The notes beneath the pieces are model-generated. The model ran no database searches and was not told the origin of the DNA. It worked only from the letters and a program-made list of their open reading frames with translations. This document shows, piece by piece, positions 35,058-47,200 of a stretch of DNA of 64,000 nucleotides (positions are counted from its first letter, which is position 1; each line of letters begins with the position of its first letter). Location: NCBI GenBank assembly GCA_022592435.1, contig JABYQS010000162.1, forward strand, positions 16,676-80,675, written 5' to 3'. The translations under genes were made by a program, and so were the position numbers. This stretch comes from Cerioporus squamosus (lineage: Eukaryota > Basidiomycota > Agaricomycetes > Polyporales > Polyporaceae).

Positions 35058-37710
35058 ATGCTCAGAAAAGCTCTCGCCAGGCGGCTTGGCACCTCCGCGA
35101 CCAAAGTCTTTCCACTCCTCTGCCCCAGCGCGCAGGGTCGTTGCAACGAACCCCGTCAAGGCCAGGAGGTCCAGTCGTTTGGCAAGTACCCCATCATCGA
35201 GCATGAATACGATGCTATCGTCGTGTGAGTGATCGCGCTCAATGTGAACATGATATGTCTCTTGACCCCGCATACCCATGCAGAGGAGCTGGCGGCGCTG
35301 GGTTGCGAGCAGCATTCGGTCTGGCGGAGGCTGGGTTCAACACCGCATGTATCACGAAGCTCTTCCCTACTCGGAGTCACACTGTCGCTGCTCAGGTATG
35401 TCGCGCTACTTTCTGTCCTGCCGGGAGCGGTGGTGCTCACTATGTACGACAGGGCGGTATCAACGCCGCGCTTGGCGTGAGTTCACGGTGACATGGTCAG
35501 TTCAGACGAAACAGGATCGATGGAGCCTAAAGAACATGACCGAGGACGACTGGCGATGGCACATGTACGACACCGTGAGTTATGAAATAACCGCTCCCGG
35601 CCACTCGTCTCACGTCCCCGTAGGTCAAGGGATCCGACTGGCTTGGGGACCAGGATGCCATCCACTACATGTGTCGTGAGGCGCCGCACACTGTCATTGA
35701 GGTACGAACGCCGTTTGCTTTACTCGGTCTCCGCTGTAACTCCCCCTTCAAGTTAGCTTGAGCACTTCGGTGTGCCCTTCTTAAGAACGAAGGAGGGCAA
35801 GATCTACCAGCGTGCTTTTGGGGGCCAGTCTCTCAATTACGGCAAGGTGGCCAGGCATACCGTTGCGCCGCTGCCGCCGATCGTACTGGCCACGCCCTCC
35901 TCCACACGCTCTACGGCCAGTCCCTGCGCCACAACACGAACTTCTTCATCGAGTACTTCGCGCTCGATCTGATCATGGAAGACGGCGAGTGCGTTGGTGT
36001 CATGGCGCTGAACATGGAGGACGGGCACTTTGCACCGATTCCGCGCGCACAAGACTGTTCTCGCGACCGGTGGTTACGGTCGTGCGTACTTCAGCTGCAC
36101 GAGTGCACATACTTGCTCGGGTGACGGTAACGCCATGGTTGCGCGTGCTGGTCTTCCCCTGCAGGACCTCGAGTTCGTGCAGTTCCACCCGACTGGAATC
36201 TATGGCGCCGGCTGTCTCATCACCGAGGGTACGTGCAACACGCGATATAGTTAGGGGAGCGTGCTTGCGCTGACACACTAACAGGCTTGCGTGGCGAGCG
36301 TGGCTACCTGCTCAACTCGGAGGGTAAGTGATTCATGGAGCGTTATGCACCGACTGCGAAGGATCTCGCATCTCGCGATGTCGTCTCTCGTTCCATGACG
36401 ATCGAGATCCGTGAGGGCCGTGGTGTTGGTCCTGAGAAGGCCCACATCTACCTGCAGCTCAGCCACCTTCCCGCTGAGATCCTCCACGAACGTCTTCCCG
36501 GTATCTCCGAGACCGCTGCTATCTTCGCCGGCGTCGACGTGACGAAGGAGCCAATCCCTGTGTTACCGACTGTCCACTACAACAGTGTGTGCGTCTCGTA
36601 TTACCCCATGATCATCGCTAATGTCGGCGTGCAGTGGGTGGTATCCCGACCCGCTACACCGGTGAGGTCATCACGCAGGACAAGGACGGCAACGACAAGG
36701 TGGTCCCAGGTCTGTACGCTGCCGGTGAAGCCGCCTGTGTGTCTGTCCACGGTGCAAACCGTCTCGGTGCCAACTCTCTCCTCGACATCGTCGTGTTCGG
36801 CCGTGCTTGCGCGCATCACATCAAGGAGACTCTGACCCCCGACAAGCCACATAAGAAGATCGGTTATGAGGCCGGCCTCCAGAGCGTCGAGTTCCTCGAC
36901 CAGATCAGAAAGTCGGACGGCCCTCTGCCCACAGCGAAGATTCGGTTGGACATGCAGAAGGCCATGCAGGCCGATGCGGCTGTCTTCCGGTACGTACCGA
37001 TGGGAACAACGTGCACTGCCCGAAAACACCGGTGGCACGAGATGAGCTAGTTCGCTATATTGTTCAGGGTCTACATTCCCGCGAGCATCATGCAGATCTA
37101 GACCATCCGGGCATCACGGTACTCTTGCCCGCGCTTGTTTCCGGGTGTTGCACGTTGTGGTTAGCTCTGCACGCGGCGTGGTTAGCTGATTGGGTGGCGG
37201 CAGCATGCAGCAAACTCTCAACGAGGGTGTCGAAAAGCTTCGTTCGATCTACAAAACCTTTGAGCAGGTCGGTATCAAGGACAGGAGCATGATCTGGAAT
37301 TCGTGAGTACCCTCGATCACACCTCGTTGTCGTCTCCCGTCATCGTTGACGGTATTTACGCTCCAGGGACCTCGTTGAGACCCTCGAGCTCCGCAATCTC
37401 CTTCAGTGCGCCGTCCAGACCATCACGGCTGCTGCTGCCCGCAAGGAGTCCCGTGGTGCACACGCGCGTGAAGACTTCGAATGTCCGGAATTCCTTCCCT
37501 GAAATGCGTAGCCAAGCGTTCCCCTTTCTCCTGACGGCGTACTGATTTGTACCCCTAAAGCGCAACGACGAGACCTGGATGAAGCACACCCTCACTTGGC
37601 AGCATGACGTCAACTCTCCGGACGTCGACATCAAGTACCGGAATGTGATTCACAGCACGTTGGACGAGAACGAGTGCAAGTCGGTGCCTCCGTTCAAGCG
37701 TGTCTATTGA
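35058..37710 (+). pseudogene. SDH1: Succinate dehydrogenase flavoprotein subunit (SDH1) copy with several disabling lesions
   Basis: Nearly the whole complex II flavoprotein is recognisable: [16 protein letters not shown] joined to [18 protein letters not shown], the FAD-histidine motif SHTVAAQ joined to [29 protein letters not shown] joined to [32 protein letters not shown], and the end [20 protein letters not shown]. Introns are retained, so it is not a processed copy. Lesions: the mitochondrial leader switches frame twice before 35165 (one base short in AAGGCCAGGAG); one G is missing near 35847 (GGCAAGGTGGCC); one G is extra near 36023 (GACGGGCACTTT); TGA stands at 36329-36331 where the family has GER-F; and the exon ending near 37477 has no GT donor. 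The intron at about 36991-37204 is enlarged. The host must have an intact copy elsewhere, unless the assembly is faulty here. Confidence 0.8.
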
Positions 37711-38124
37711 GCTCCGAACGAGCTGCTGGGCACGCATGGCGAAGCGGATGAGTGTATTCGCAGACGCCTTTCCTATGTCTTTATCCGTCTTCGTAGCAGG
37801 GGGCAATACGATTCTGTTGTAAGATCTCTGGATCTGGCGCGTGGCGGCTAGTACCATCTCCCCGCCCCTGTGTGCTACCATGAGGCCCCTGGGCGGGGCT
37901 GCGATAGGATCCCAATCTGACTGCGCCCGCCATCCGCACCATACGGAATGGGCCATGACGAATCAAGTGTCCTCTACGTGCCATCCGAATACCGAACACC
38001 TGACAACGTTGCCTCTATATAAGCCTACGTCGCTGGAGTTAGGAGATGGCTCTTATCGATCACCTGCACTAGACTGAAACCTGCGCCCGCCCGCCCCCTG
38101 CATCGGCGGAGGAAACAGAGCACC
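37711..38124. other. Intergenic region with TATA box of paralogue 3
   Basis: No gene is supported. A TATATAAG at about 38014-38021 lies roughly 100 nt before the ATG at 38125 and is the probable core promoter. Confidence 0.5.
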
Positions 38125-38965
38125 ATGTCTCTCCCCGTCGTCGAGGTTATTTGCGCGCCCGCCACGGAGGCTTTTCGCGCGAACCCCCGCAGTTTGCCGC
38201 TGGTTGCACCGACGTTCGATATCCTGAAGAAGGTTGATGGGCAGATCAGGTTCGTACCGGCCGCCATGATGCCCCGTCATCTGATTCTCCCAATCTGACG
38301 CCACCTCCCGCGGCCTGCGTCTCCAGGTCTTATTATGGCCTCGAGCACGAAGACAGCAGTCTCGCGTACACTCTCGTAGGTGGGTCCGTAGAGGGGTTGC
38401 CAACTGGCATGCGATCCTCGCGCGAACCTAGAAGCTGACGCTATGCGCTTCGGCAGCATGGGAGTCCCTTGGGCACCACCACGAGCTCATGATAGACGAG
38501 GTGGCGTACCCGCCGCTGGTGGATGCAATACAGAAGATTATCGACCCGTTCAAGTTGAAGATGTTCCACTGCGCGTTCACGAGTGAGCCATATAGAGCTC
38601 TCGAGGCGCCAGTGACGGAACTCGCGACGTTCACGCTGCACGCGGGCCAGTCGAAGGATGCGATGGAGGGGCTGGTGGACAACCTCTCGAACGCCATGAA
38701 CGCCGCACCACGGGAGTCGGGCGTCGTGCACTCGGCATGGGGGCCAACTATTGAGCATAACGATATGGTAGCCTTGTTTATCGGGTGGACAAGTGTGGAG
38801 GTATGTGGTCATGGTCGTCCAGCCTGCTTGCTCCTTGTTGAAGGATGTCCCTAGGCACACCGGAATTTTGTTAGCACGCACCAGGCAACGGCAAACATCA
38901 TCAATAACCTACGGAATATCTCGACCATCAAGGTCGTCCACATTCCACTATCGTGCTACCCATGA
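38125..38965 (+). CDS. Dimeric alpha/beta-barrel (ABM-like) protein, paralogue 3
   Basis: The start is MSLPVVEVICAPATEAFRAN. Exons continue as SYYGLEHEDSSLAYTLV, WESLGHHHELMIDEVAYPPL, EPYRALEAPVTELATFTLHA and HSAWGPTIEHNDMVALFIGW, with a last short exon that I place after the CACCAG acceptor and that ends STIKVVHIPLSCYP. It is more diverged than the tandem pair at 29191 and 30573 and is separated from them by the TBC gene and the SDH1 copy. The intron plan is the same. The function is unknown. Confidence 0.7.
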
Positions 38966-39970
38966 CGTAGGACGAAGACGAGGCAGTTGTACGTACTGTT
39001 GTACGATACGTCTACGAAAGTAGCATCGCAGTCATCTTTCGCAATAGGGGCTTCGCCCGTATCATGTGCAGTGTCAGAGCAGGTCACTATGATCTATCCG
39101 CTCTCTCTCTTCTCACTGCAGTAACAGAGATCGTTTGAGCAGACTCGTGCGGAACAACGTTTCCACAGACTCAGTGCACCTGCCTATTTGCGCATATCGC
39201 TCACAAGGCTTACTCCGTAGCCTTGCTTCTCCCGCAGATTCATGGAGGTGCCCGAGTCTCACGACCCACCGGTAAGTGCTACTTACCCATCGCATGGCTA
39301 CCCATGGTTTGGTAACCGAGGCGGTCTTCCCACTCAGGTTTACCCTCGCATGATTCTGGCACATGGCGTAGGACACCGCATGCACGGAAGCTTCCCGCTC
39401 TATTTGTGCCCTGGGTCGCACACAATTCAACGCGGCATCAGTATTTGGTGCGCCATTCTTTCCACGAACACCTAGTCCTGCGAATGAGTACAACGAAAGA
39501 GGATAGTAGGTCACGCAACCTTCCACTTGCACTGTATACACGTTCCATACCTCCCGCCATCTCTGCCGCCTTCTCACAGGAGGTAATGCGTCTGTCAGCT
39601 TCGAGACCGCTTCTTTCAGGACCGGCGCTGCGATCGCAGGAGTTCTCCGGTCGGAGCAAGATGAAATAACGAGAGCCCATACAATTGGCACTGGAGAGGA
39701 GCAGTGATGTATTGCACACCGCTGCCTCGATCGACTGTTAATACCCCCGAGTCCCACCAGTGGATTATCCAGACCATGATGTCGGGGTGGTGGGTATCAT
39801 CGAGCGTGAGGCATTTATTATACCCTTCTGCCCCTCAGAGTGGATCTCTCTTCCCCATCCCCTCTGTCGGCCAGCAGACGAAGTTCGGGAGCGACAGGTA
39901 AGCCCTCCTCGGAGATTCACTGCCAGACGTCGAATAACGATATTGGACAGCGTTGTGTGTGCCATTCAGT
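38966..39970. other. 1-kb gene-poor stretch
   Basis: Several open frames of up to about 200 codons exist, but none shows a family motif, composition typical of a coding exon, or phase-compatible splice partners. I see no tRNA-like fold or repeat. Confidence 0.4.
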
Positions 39971-40783
39971 ATGCGCACCCCTCCAGCGGTACTTGCCTGC
40001 GTCGCGCTGTTATACCTAGCGGTGCCAACACTTGCAAAGCACGGCGAAGGGGAAGGAATCGGCGACGACGACGACGCCTCTGTATCTTCATCCTCATCGT
40101 CGTCGACACCATCTTTTTCCACCTCTTCCAGTCCCTCTCCATCACCAACCGCCCCGTCGTTTCAGTTCCTCCAGCCCGGAAACACAACCATATGCCAGAA
40201 CGTCATGCTGCGATGGGAAGCCACCAATCTCAACGTCCCCATCACCCTCACCGTAACGAACGACCGCGCAACGGGGTCGACCGCCGGGGTGAACGACAAT
40301 GTACTCATCTCCCGCACACTATCAACAAATGTCTCCGCATCCGCTCATCAGTACATGTGGGTCAACGTGGACGTTCCACAAGGCCTGTATGTCGCTGTCG
40401 CTTTCGATACCTCGCACACCGCCGGGATCTTCTCCCAGTCCCCACCATTCTCGGTGCAGGCCGGGCAAGACTCGGGCTGCCTCACCATTTCCCCTTCCTC
40501 TTCCGGTTCTGTTTCCTCGACCTCGTCGTCGGCCTCAACATCTGCCTCCGCGGGTTCTCAATCAAACAATCCCAGCCCAGCGTCAGCATCAGGCGCGTCC
40601 GCGGAATCGGACACATCGCAGACGAAGAAGCTGAGTCCCGCGGTCCTGGGAGGCGTCGTCGCAGGGGTGGTCGTGGGCGTGATCTTGCTTATCTTCGTCT
40701 TCACGTTCCCGCCCTACTGGAAGGAGTTCCGTCTGAAGCGGGCCAGAGCTCGGAGGCCTGGAGGCCCATACTACCTCTTCTGA
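39971..40783 (+). CDS. Ser-rich secreted/surface protein with one C-terminal transmembrane helix
   Basis: This single-exon gene has about 270 residues. The ATG at 39971 gives a clean signal peptide (MRTPPAVLACVALLYLAVPT, cleaved near LAKHG); another in-frame ATG six codons earlier spoils it. An acidic and Ser-rich stretch follows. The globular extracellular part begins SFQFLQPGNTTICQNVMLRW and has two regions that resemble the fungal Ser-Thr-rich GPI-anchored (Kre9/Knh1-like) beta fold (ITLTVTND, HQYMWVNVDVPQGLYVAVAF). After a second Ser/Ala-rich stalk comes a strong membrane segment (AVLGGVVAGVVVGVILLIFV), then a basic cytoplasmic tail (KRARARRPGG). It is probably a cell-surface protein. Wall sensor is only one possibility. 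Confidence 0.75.
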   Translation: MRTPPAVLACVALLYLAVPTLAKHGEGEGIGDDDDASVSSSSSSSTPSFSTSSSPSPSPTAPSFQFLQPGNTTICQNVMLRWEATNLNVPITLTVTNDRATGSTAGVNDNVLISRTLSTNVSASAHQYMWVNVDVPQGLYVAVAFDTSHTAGIFSQSPPFSVQAGQDSGCLTISPSSSGSVSSTSSSASTSASAGSQSNNPSPASASGASAESDTSQTKKLSPAVLGGVVAGVVVGVILLIFVFTFPPYWKEFRLKRARARRPGGPYYLF

Positions 40784-41223
40784 TTCTTGCGTATGGATGG
40801 ACATTTATCGCAGCTATGATCTTTTCTGGCATTGGTTTCGCCTGGGTCTTGCATTGGTCTTGCATTAGTGTTTGGTATCTCCCCGTCCGAAGTATGATAG
40901 TCACGATCCGCTATCCCATTCTTTCACGTTATTCTTATTCCTGTAGGGTGCAGTAGTAGTGCAGGGACAGTGTAGCTATGTGATGAGAGCGATGTTCTTC
41001 TTGATGCTCGAATTATCCTGTATTATACAACTATTGGGATGTACAACTACAGAAATACAGTGTTCTATCAGTTCGTCTAGCGTATTGGTCAATGGTCAAT
41101 GGGCGATGACGAGGTCCGAAAGCGTTGCAACGAAATGAATAAGATACGGCGTGGCCCTCTGGCTCCAGCAGTGGCGCCACAACAACCACAACCAACCCCA
41201 CCTGCACCTCGCTGAGGACGCTG
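40784..41223. other. Intergenic region between convergent genes
   Basis: This 440-bp gap separates convergent genes and should carry both 3' UTRs. No other feature is seen. Confidence 0.4.
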
Positions 41224-44200
41224 CTACTTCCGGCCGATAGAGCCCATGAAGCTCTTGAGGTCCAGCTCTTGGTACTCCTCCTCCGAGGGTAGGTCTTCCA
41301 GTCCGCGCAGGACGTTCTTCTGGCCGAGCGGTGCCCCGGTCGCGTCCTTGTCCTTCTTCTTGGCCGCCGCTGCGGCGTCCTCCTCTTCTGTAGTGCGCTT
41401 GAAGAGGTCCAGTACGAGCTCCGTATCCATCGACGAGAGACCAGAGTTCTGCTGCGTGACGACCGAGTTGGCGATGTTGAGCTTGAAGCGTTGCAAACTG
41501 GTGTATGCACATCGTCAGTCACCAGTAGGAGCGGAGAGGCAGGAAGATAACGTACCCCATGATCTTCTCCTCCAGCGTACCTTGGTGATCAACCGGTACA
41601 CGTTGACGACCTTCTTCTGCCCAATACGATGTGCGCGGTCCATCGCCTGAAGGTCCTTCATCGGGTTCCAGTCGTGCTCAACGAAGATGACAGTATCGGC
41701 ACCCGTCAACGTCAAGCCCAAACCGCCGACATGTGTGGTGAGGAGCAGACAATCGATGCTCGGGTCCGAGTTGAAAGTCTGCACAACAGCGTGGCGCTTG
41801 TTTGCGTCGGTAGAACCGTCGAGTCGCATGTAGGTCACTGAGGGCATGTGCTGCTTGAAAAGATCGGTCTCGATGATGTCGAGCATCTGCTTCATCTGGC
41901 AGAAGATGAGCACGCGATGCTGTGAAAACGCGCCCGTGGAGGTCTCCTCGGTGTCCAGTAGCTCCGACTTCGTCGCGTCGCCGGTCGCGCTCGGTGCAAG
42001 ACCGATGCCGCAGTCGATGAGAAGTTGACTGCGGATAAACCTTTAGCATGGATTCCGTGAGAAACGGTCCAGGGACGTACCGAAGCGCCTGCAGCTTCGG
42101 AGCATGTTGGATGTCGCTGAGGTCGCCAGAGGATGCACTGGCGCCCGACTTCGAGAGTGCCTCTTTGATCGCATCCTTGTTGCCCTTGAGCACGAGTGCG
42201 GGGTGGTTGCAGAGCTTGCGGAGGTACTGCAGCGACTGGAATACGTGCTGGTGCTCGCCATCTTTCTCCTTATTGGACCGCACAACGTCCTCGGCTTCCA
42301 TCTTCGCACGCGACTTCGAGAAATCGTCGTACAGGAACTTCTGTAGGTCCGACAGCTCACAGTAGTAGTCTTGGATAATCTTGGGTGGCAGATCGTGCAG
42401 GACGTCTTCTTTGAGTCGGCGGAGCAGGAAGGGCAGGACTTGTTTGTGGAGAGCCTCCAACGCCAACGCAGCTGCATGACCGTCAGACTTCGCATCGGTC
42501 TATCAGATACTGAGATACGTACCAGCCTCGCCCGTCTTCGCCTTGCCATCCCGGTGAGACAGGATCGGCTTGCTGAACCGCTCACTGAAGGAAGACTCCG
42601 TGCCGAGGAAGCCGGGCATCAAGAAATCGAACAGACTCCACAACTCTAGGACGTTGTTCTGGATAGGAGTTCCCGAGAGAATCAAGCGGTGGACGGCTCG
42701 GATCTGCTTCACGGCCTTCGTCAGCTTCGTCTTCGCATTCTTGATGATGTGTCCTTCATCGAGGATGCAGTAGTGCCAATTCATGTCTTGGAGACTGCTG
42801 ATGTCGTTGCGAACGACCTCGTAGGAGGTGACGACCACGTCGTAAGTTTTCAGCTTCGGGAGGAGCTTGTACCGTTCTCTCGAGTTTCCGGTGTAGAGCA
42901 CAGGTTTGAGGTTCTCCGTGTACTTGAGAATCTCGTAGTACCAGTGGCCAGTGAGCGTCGGCGGGCAGACGATGAGCGAGGGGAGATGCTTCGAGTCTGG
43001 GGACTTGGTCTCCTTGTACTTCTGCGCTCGTTCATGATGCTTGCTGGCAAGGATACAAATTGACTGGAGCGTCTTGCCGAGACCCATGTCTTCGAGGGAG
43101 TACATGATTAGGATCTATCCCTCTAGTGAATGGGCAGAGACTCACCATCACACAGAATGCCGTGGAGCTGGTATTTCGCCAGGAAAGCGAGCCAGTTGAC
43201 ACCCTCTTGCTGATACTTGCGCAGCTCGGCTTTGATCGTGACCGGGATCTTGTACTGCTCCACCTTGTTTCCGTCGAGCAGTTGCATGAGGAACTGACGT
43301 TCCTCTTCTCGACGCTTGAGCAGATCCTCCGGGAAATTTGGAGGGTCAGGTAGCCCGGCCTACGGAAGCTTCAACACGTGTCTCTCGTGAGCAGAATGTA
43401 GCTGTGACTGACCTCCAGCGGAACCATCTTGACGAGAGACGCAAAAGTGTTCGTGGCTGTCGCTCGAACATCATCGTCCGGATCGCTCATCCGTCCGAGG
43501 ACAGGTACCACCATAAAGATGACATATGGCAAGGCCTTGATATCGAGCTTCTGGACGATGTCTGACCGAAGAGTTCAGCGACCATAACGAACACAATACC
43601 CGAGAAGGCGCTCACGATATATCAGCTCAATCGCACCCTGACGATTGGCGAGGACATCGGCATCCCCGAGGTACGGAACGACAGTCTCGATGACGTATCG
43701 CATCGCATCGAGCGTCAGCACATCGCAGATGGTGGCGAAGCAGCGCGCCGCGGACTGGCGGACGATGGCGAAACGACTCCGGAGGGCAAGGATGACGTGG
43801 GGGAACAGCTCGGTGAAGTTGCGCGAGAGGTCTGCATGGAATGTGGGGACAACCGCCTCGAGGACACTCAGCGAATCGATCACGTCTTGGCCATCCCGCT
43901 TCTCGATCTGCTCGTCCATCTTGCTAACCGAATCTGCGTAGACACGGTAAGCCTCTAGACATCACAGTAGGGACAAGAAGCGTACCCGTAGCGCATGCGG
44001 TGAGCAATCCGCCAGCCATCGCCTGCCACATCTTCGGAACAGCTTGGAGGAGTCGAGGGCCGAACTTTGCAGAGAGCTTCTCGAAGGCAAGCCTCGCACC
44101 TCGACGGGAGAGGCGCGCTTTCGCGGGATCTTCCGTGCCCTTGTGGCCCGGATCCTTGCCGTTGCTGGTCGCTGCGCCCGAATGCTTAGAGAACGAGAGC

Positions 44201-47200
44201 ACGCCGTTGAGGGTTTTCCGGTGGTACAGGAATGTAGGCGTCTGTTCAACATCTTGACACAAGAACGTGCACAAGTTCTTGACGATCTTGTCCGGTGGCT
44301 GGATGATGTCGCGCTGGACGCAGAACTCGACAAACGCCGCCACTGCTGCCGCAGAGTGCGTCTGTAGGTCCAAGTTCTCCTCGTTCTATGTCGCGAGCTG
44401 TTAGCACCGCCACAGACACAGACGAAACCGCGACGACTTACCTTGATACTGTTCATGATGCCCTTCACGATCGGGCTGACCTTGTCAGGGGTGCTGCGGA
44501 AGGCGACAAACGCAGCAGCAAACGCGGCGGCAACTCTGACGTCGTACTGCGCCTTGACTTCGATGTATCGCTCAATGCTGGAGACGACCTTCAGCCGCTT
44601 GTCTTTGATGATCGCGAGCTCGCGCTTCTTCGTCCGACCCAGGCTCTCCTTGAGCTTGTCAAACATCGACCCAACGGCAGCCTGCGCAGTCTCGATAGTG
44701 AAGCATCCAGGTTTCGTGCCCGTGACGTCGATCTCGGTGCCCAGCTGAGGGATGGCAGCCGCCGGAATCTTGCAGTCGTAGGAGAACGACTGGAGGAGAT
44801 TGGAGCACTCGCCATGAATGCGTGCAAGCGTGAAGGCCATCTCGTGGTACGCCGCTGGAGGGTCAGCTTGCAGCCATGCGAGCGTCTTCTGGCTGAGCTC
44901 GGCAGCGAGACCGGAGACTTCGATGAGGAGGGGAGCACCAGCCTCTGCGCGCGCGTCGTACTCTCGCGCCCAGCACTCGGCGATGATAGCAGCAAGGAAC
45001 TTCTGTAGCATGCTGGTGGAATCGATGTAGTGGATGATGATAGGCCGGAATATATCGTCTACGGTGAGCCCCGGTTGTCCCTATATGGAGACCGGTTAGC
45101 TAGCCCTCCAAGTAAAGCGGTGTATATTTACCCACACTTGCCGGCCAGAAGGCGATGATGTGCGCCAGGGCTTCAGAGGCCGCGAGGCGAGCCTGAAGAA
45201 CGACTTCGACAGAGACTAGCGATAGGTCCTGCGCGAGCATGTTCTTATCGACATTGTGCCTCTCGGATGGTCCGCCGTTGTCTGCACCGACTGTCGGGTC
45301 GTAGAAACTTGAACCGTCCAGAGGGAGGCCGAGCGGCGTCATCAACACTGCGTACCACTCCAGCAGCACTTGCTGTGTGAGCGAAGACTCCATCCATCCG
45401 CTGGTGTTGCTCAAGATGGAGAGGACCTCTCGCCAAGTCGTGAGAGTGACTTCGCGAATATCTGAGCGCTCTTCTACCAGGAGATTCTGGAAGAGTAGAC
45501 GGAGGAACGGAATGCTGATCCAGCCCCTCGGCAATGATTGAACGGTCATGAAGGTGTGCAAAGTCTTCACAACCGCTAACCGCACGTCGGCGATCGTATG
45601 CCGGAAGAAAGGGAACAGAGTGGGCGCAAGGACCGTGATGGGATGCCTATGAGTTTGTAAGCATAGGCACCGCATGCAATCACGCAGGGATCACGTACGA
45701 CCGGGACTCGTCTGCTATGATCTCAATGACCTGGTTGTACGTGACAAGTTGACCTGTAACCCCATTGAGCCATGCTGAAAAAGGGCTCAAATATCCGATA
45801 CATACCAAGCAGATCCATGACGGCTCCAACACTGGAACTGAGGTCGTCCTTCATGTCACTGAGACAGCTCCACAGAACCGCGAGAACGCGACTCAATTCT
45901 TCCGGTAGCCGCTCCACGAGATACGCCGCGACTGGAAGCAAACACGACGCAGCAACGGAACGCACATCATCGTCTCGGTCGCTGAGGCTGACTCGAGGTA
46001 TCAGACAGGCTCTTCCGGCAATGAATGCGCACTCACCCAAGCACCGCAGCATCGACGACACCTATCAGCACTTCCTTTCCGTCATCGACGTCCATACCGT
46101 CGTTCTCGGGCACGTCCAGACTGACAAGGTCACTTCGTACAGCGACCTCGTACTTGATTCCGAGCAAGCCAGCATGGCGGACCTCCCAGACATGCGTCTT
46201 GTCCGCGTTCTTGCTGAATCCCTTGCCGTTAGTCGGCTTGACCGTGATCGGGAAGTCCTGTCGGATCATCTGCAGGAGCACGTTGTGCACATGGAGGACC
46301 GATCTTCGCGGCATGTGGAGGAGCAGCGATGCCATAGTCTGCGACACTGTCTCACGTACTGGGGCAACGACCTATAGGACACCGCATCGGGTCAACATCT
46401 CTCATAAGCACCATGCTAGCTAGGCGCCTACCTGGTCTGAAACGAAGTCTCCAAACCTGTCGAGGACAAAGATGCACAAGAACTTCACGGCAAGATCGTT
46501 GCACCATCTCTCGTGAGCAACGAGGTTCTCGTCCCATGATAGGTCGGCTGCTCGGCAACATTAGCGATACAACTGAGATACTTAGACTTAACCACTCACC
46601 CCTCATTCCACCATACTTCCCTTGATGTTTCAAGACTTCTCGCAGCGCCATCGCAGCACCATGTCTGACCTCCCATGCAGCACTGAAGAGGTCGACTTCG
46701 AGGAGCTTGACGAGACCGTCCCACACCCAGCGTCCGGACTGTACCTCAAGAGCTTTCGACTTGCTCTCGGTCTTTGGCGCGACAGCACCGCCCTTACTCG
46801 GGTCGATGACGACGCGATCTTGTGGGGCGCCTTCTGTCGGAGACTTGGGGCTGTCTACTCGATGCTTGGGCGCAGCTTGGTCATCGGACCCTACGAGACG
46901 GGCCCTGCGGCCGGTCAGCGATACTCACGCAGTCCCGTCACTCGAACTTACTTCGCTTGTCCCGCAGCTGTCGCTTGGTACTTGGCGCCAGAACCTTGAG
47001 AGGGCGGCGGTGCACCCACGACTGCGGCGTTCCCGGGTTTCCGTTTGCGCTTTAATCGATTACGCTCTCGCGCAGAGAGTGCCGAGGTATCCTCCGGTAC
47101 CGGTGTGGCGTTCGCAGGAGAAGGCGCCGCTACAGGAGTCGACGACTTGGATCTGTGCGGAACAGGTACAGAACCTTCCTTTTTCACGTTGGCGTCGAAG

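Noticed and set aside
36324..36365. GTAAGT at the SDH1 nonsense site as a new intron
   Set aside because: The following sequence ([14 protein letters not shown]) is conserved coding sequence, and splicing to the nearby GAAG would not restore the frame.
39113..39757. 214-codon minus-strand open frame in the gap before the Ser-rich gene
   Set aside because: No recognisable domain, odd composition, and no supporting splice structure or promoter.
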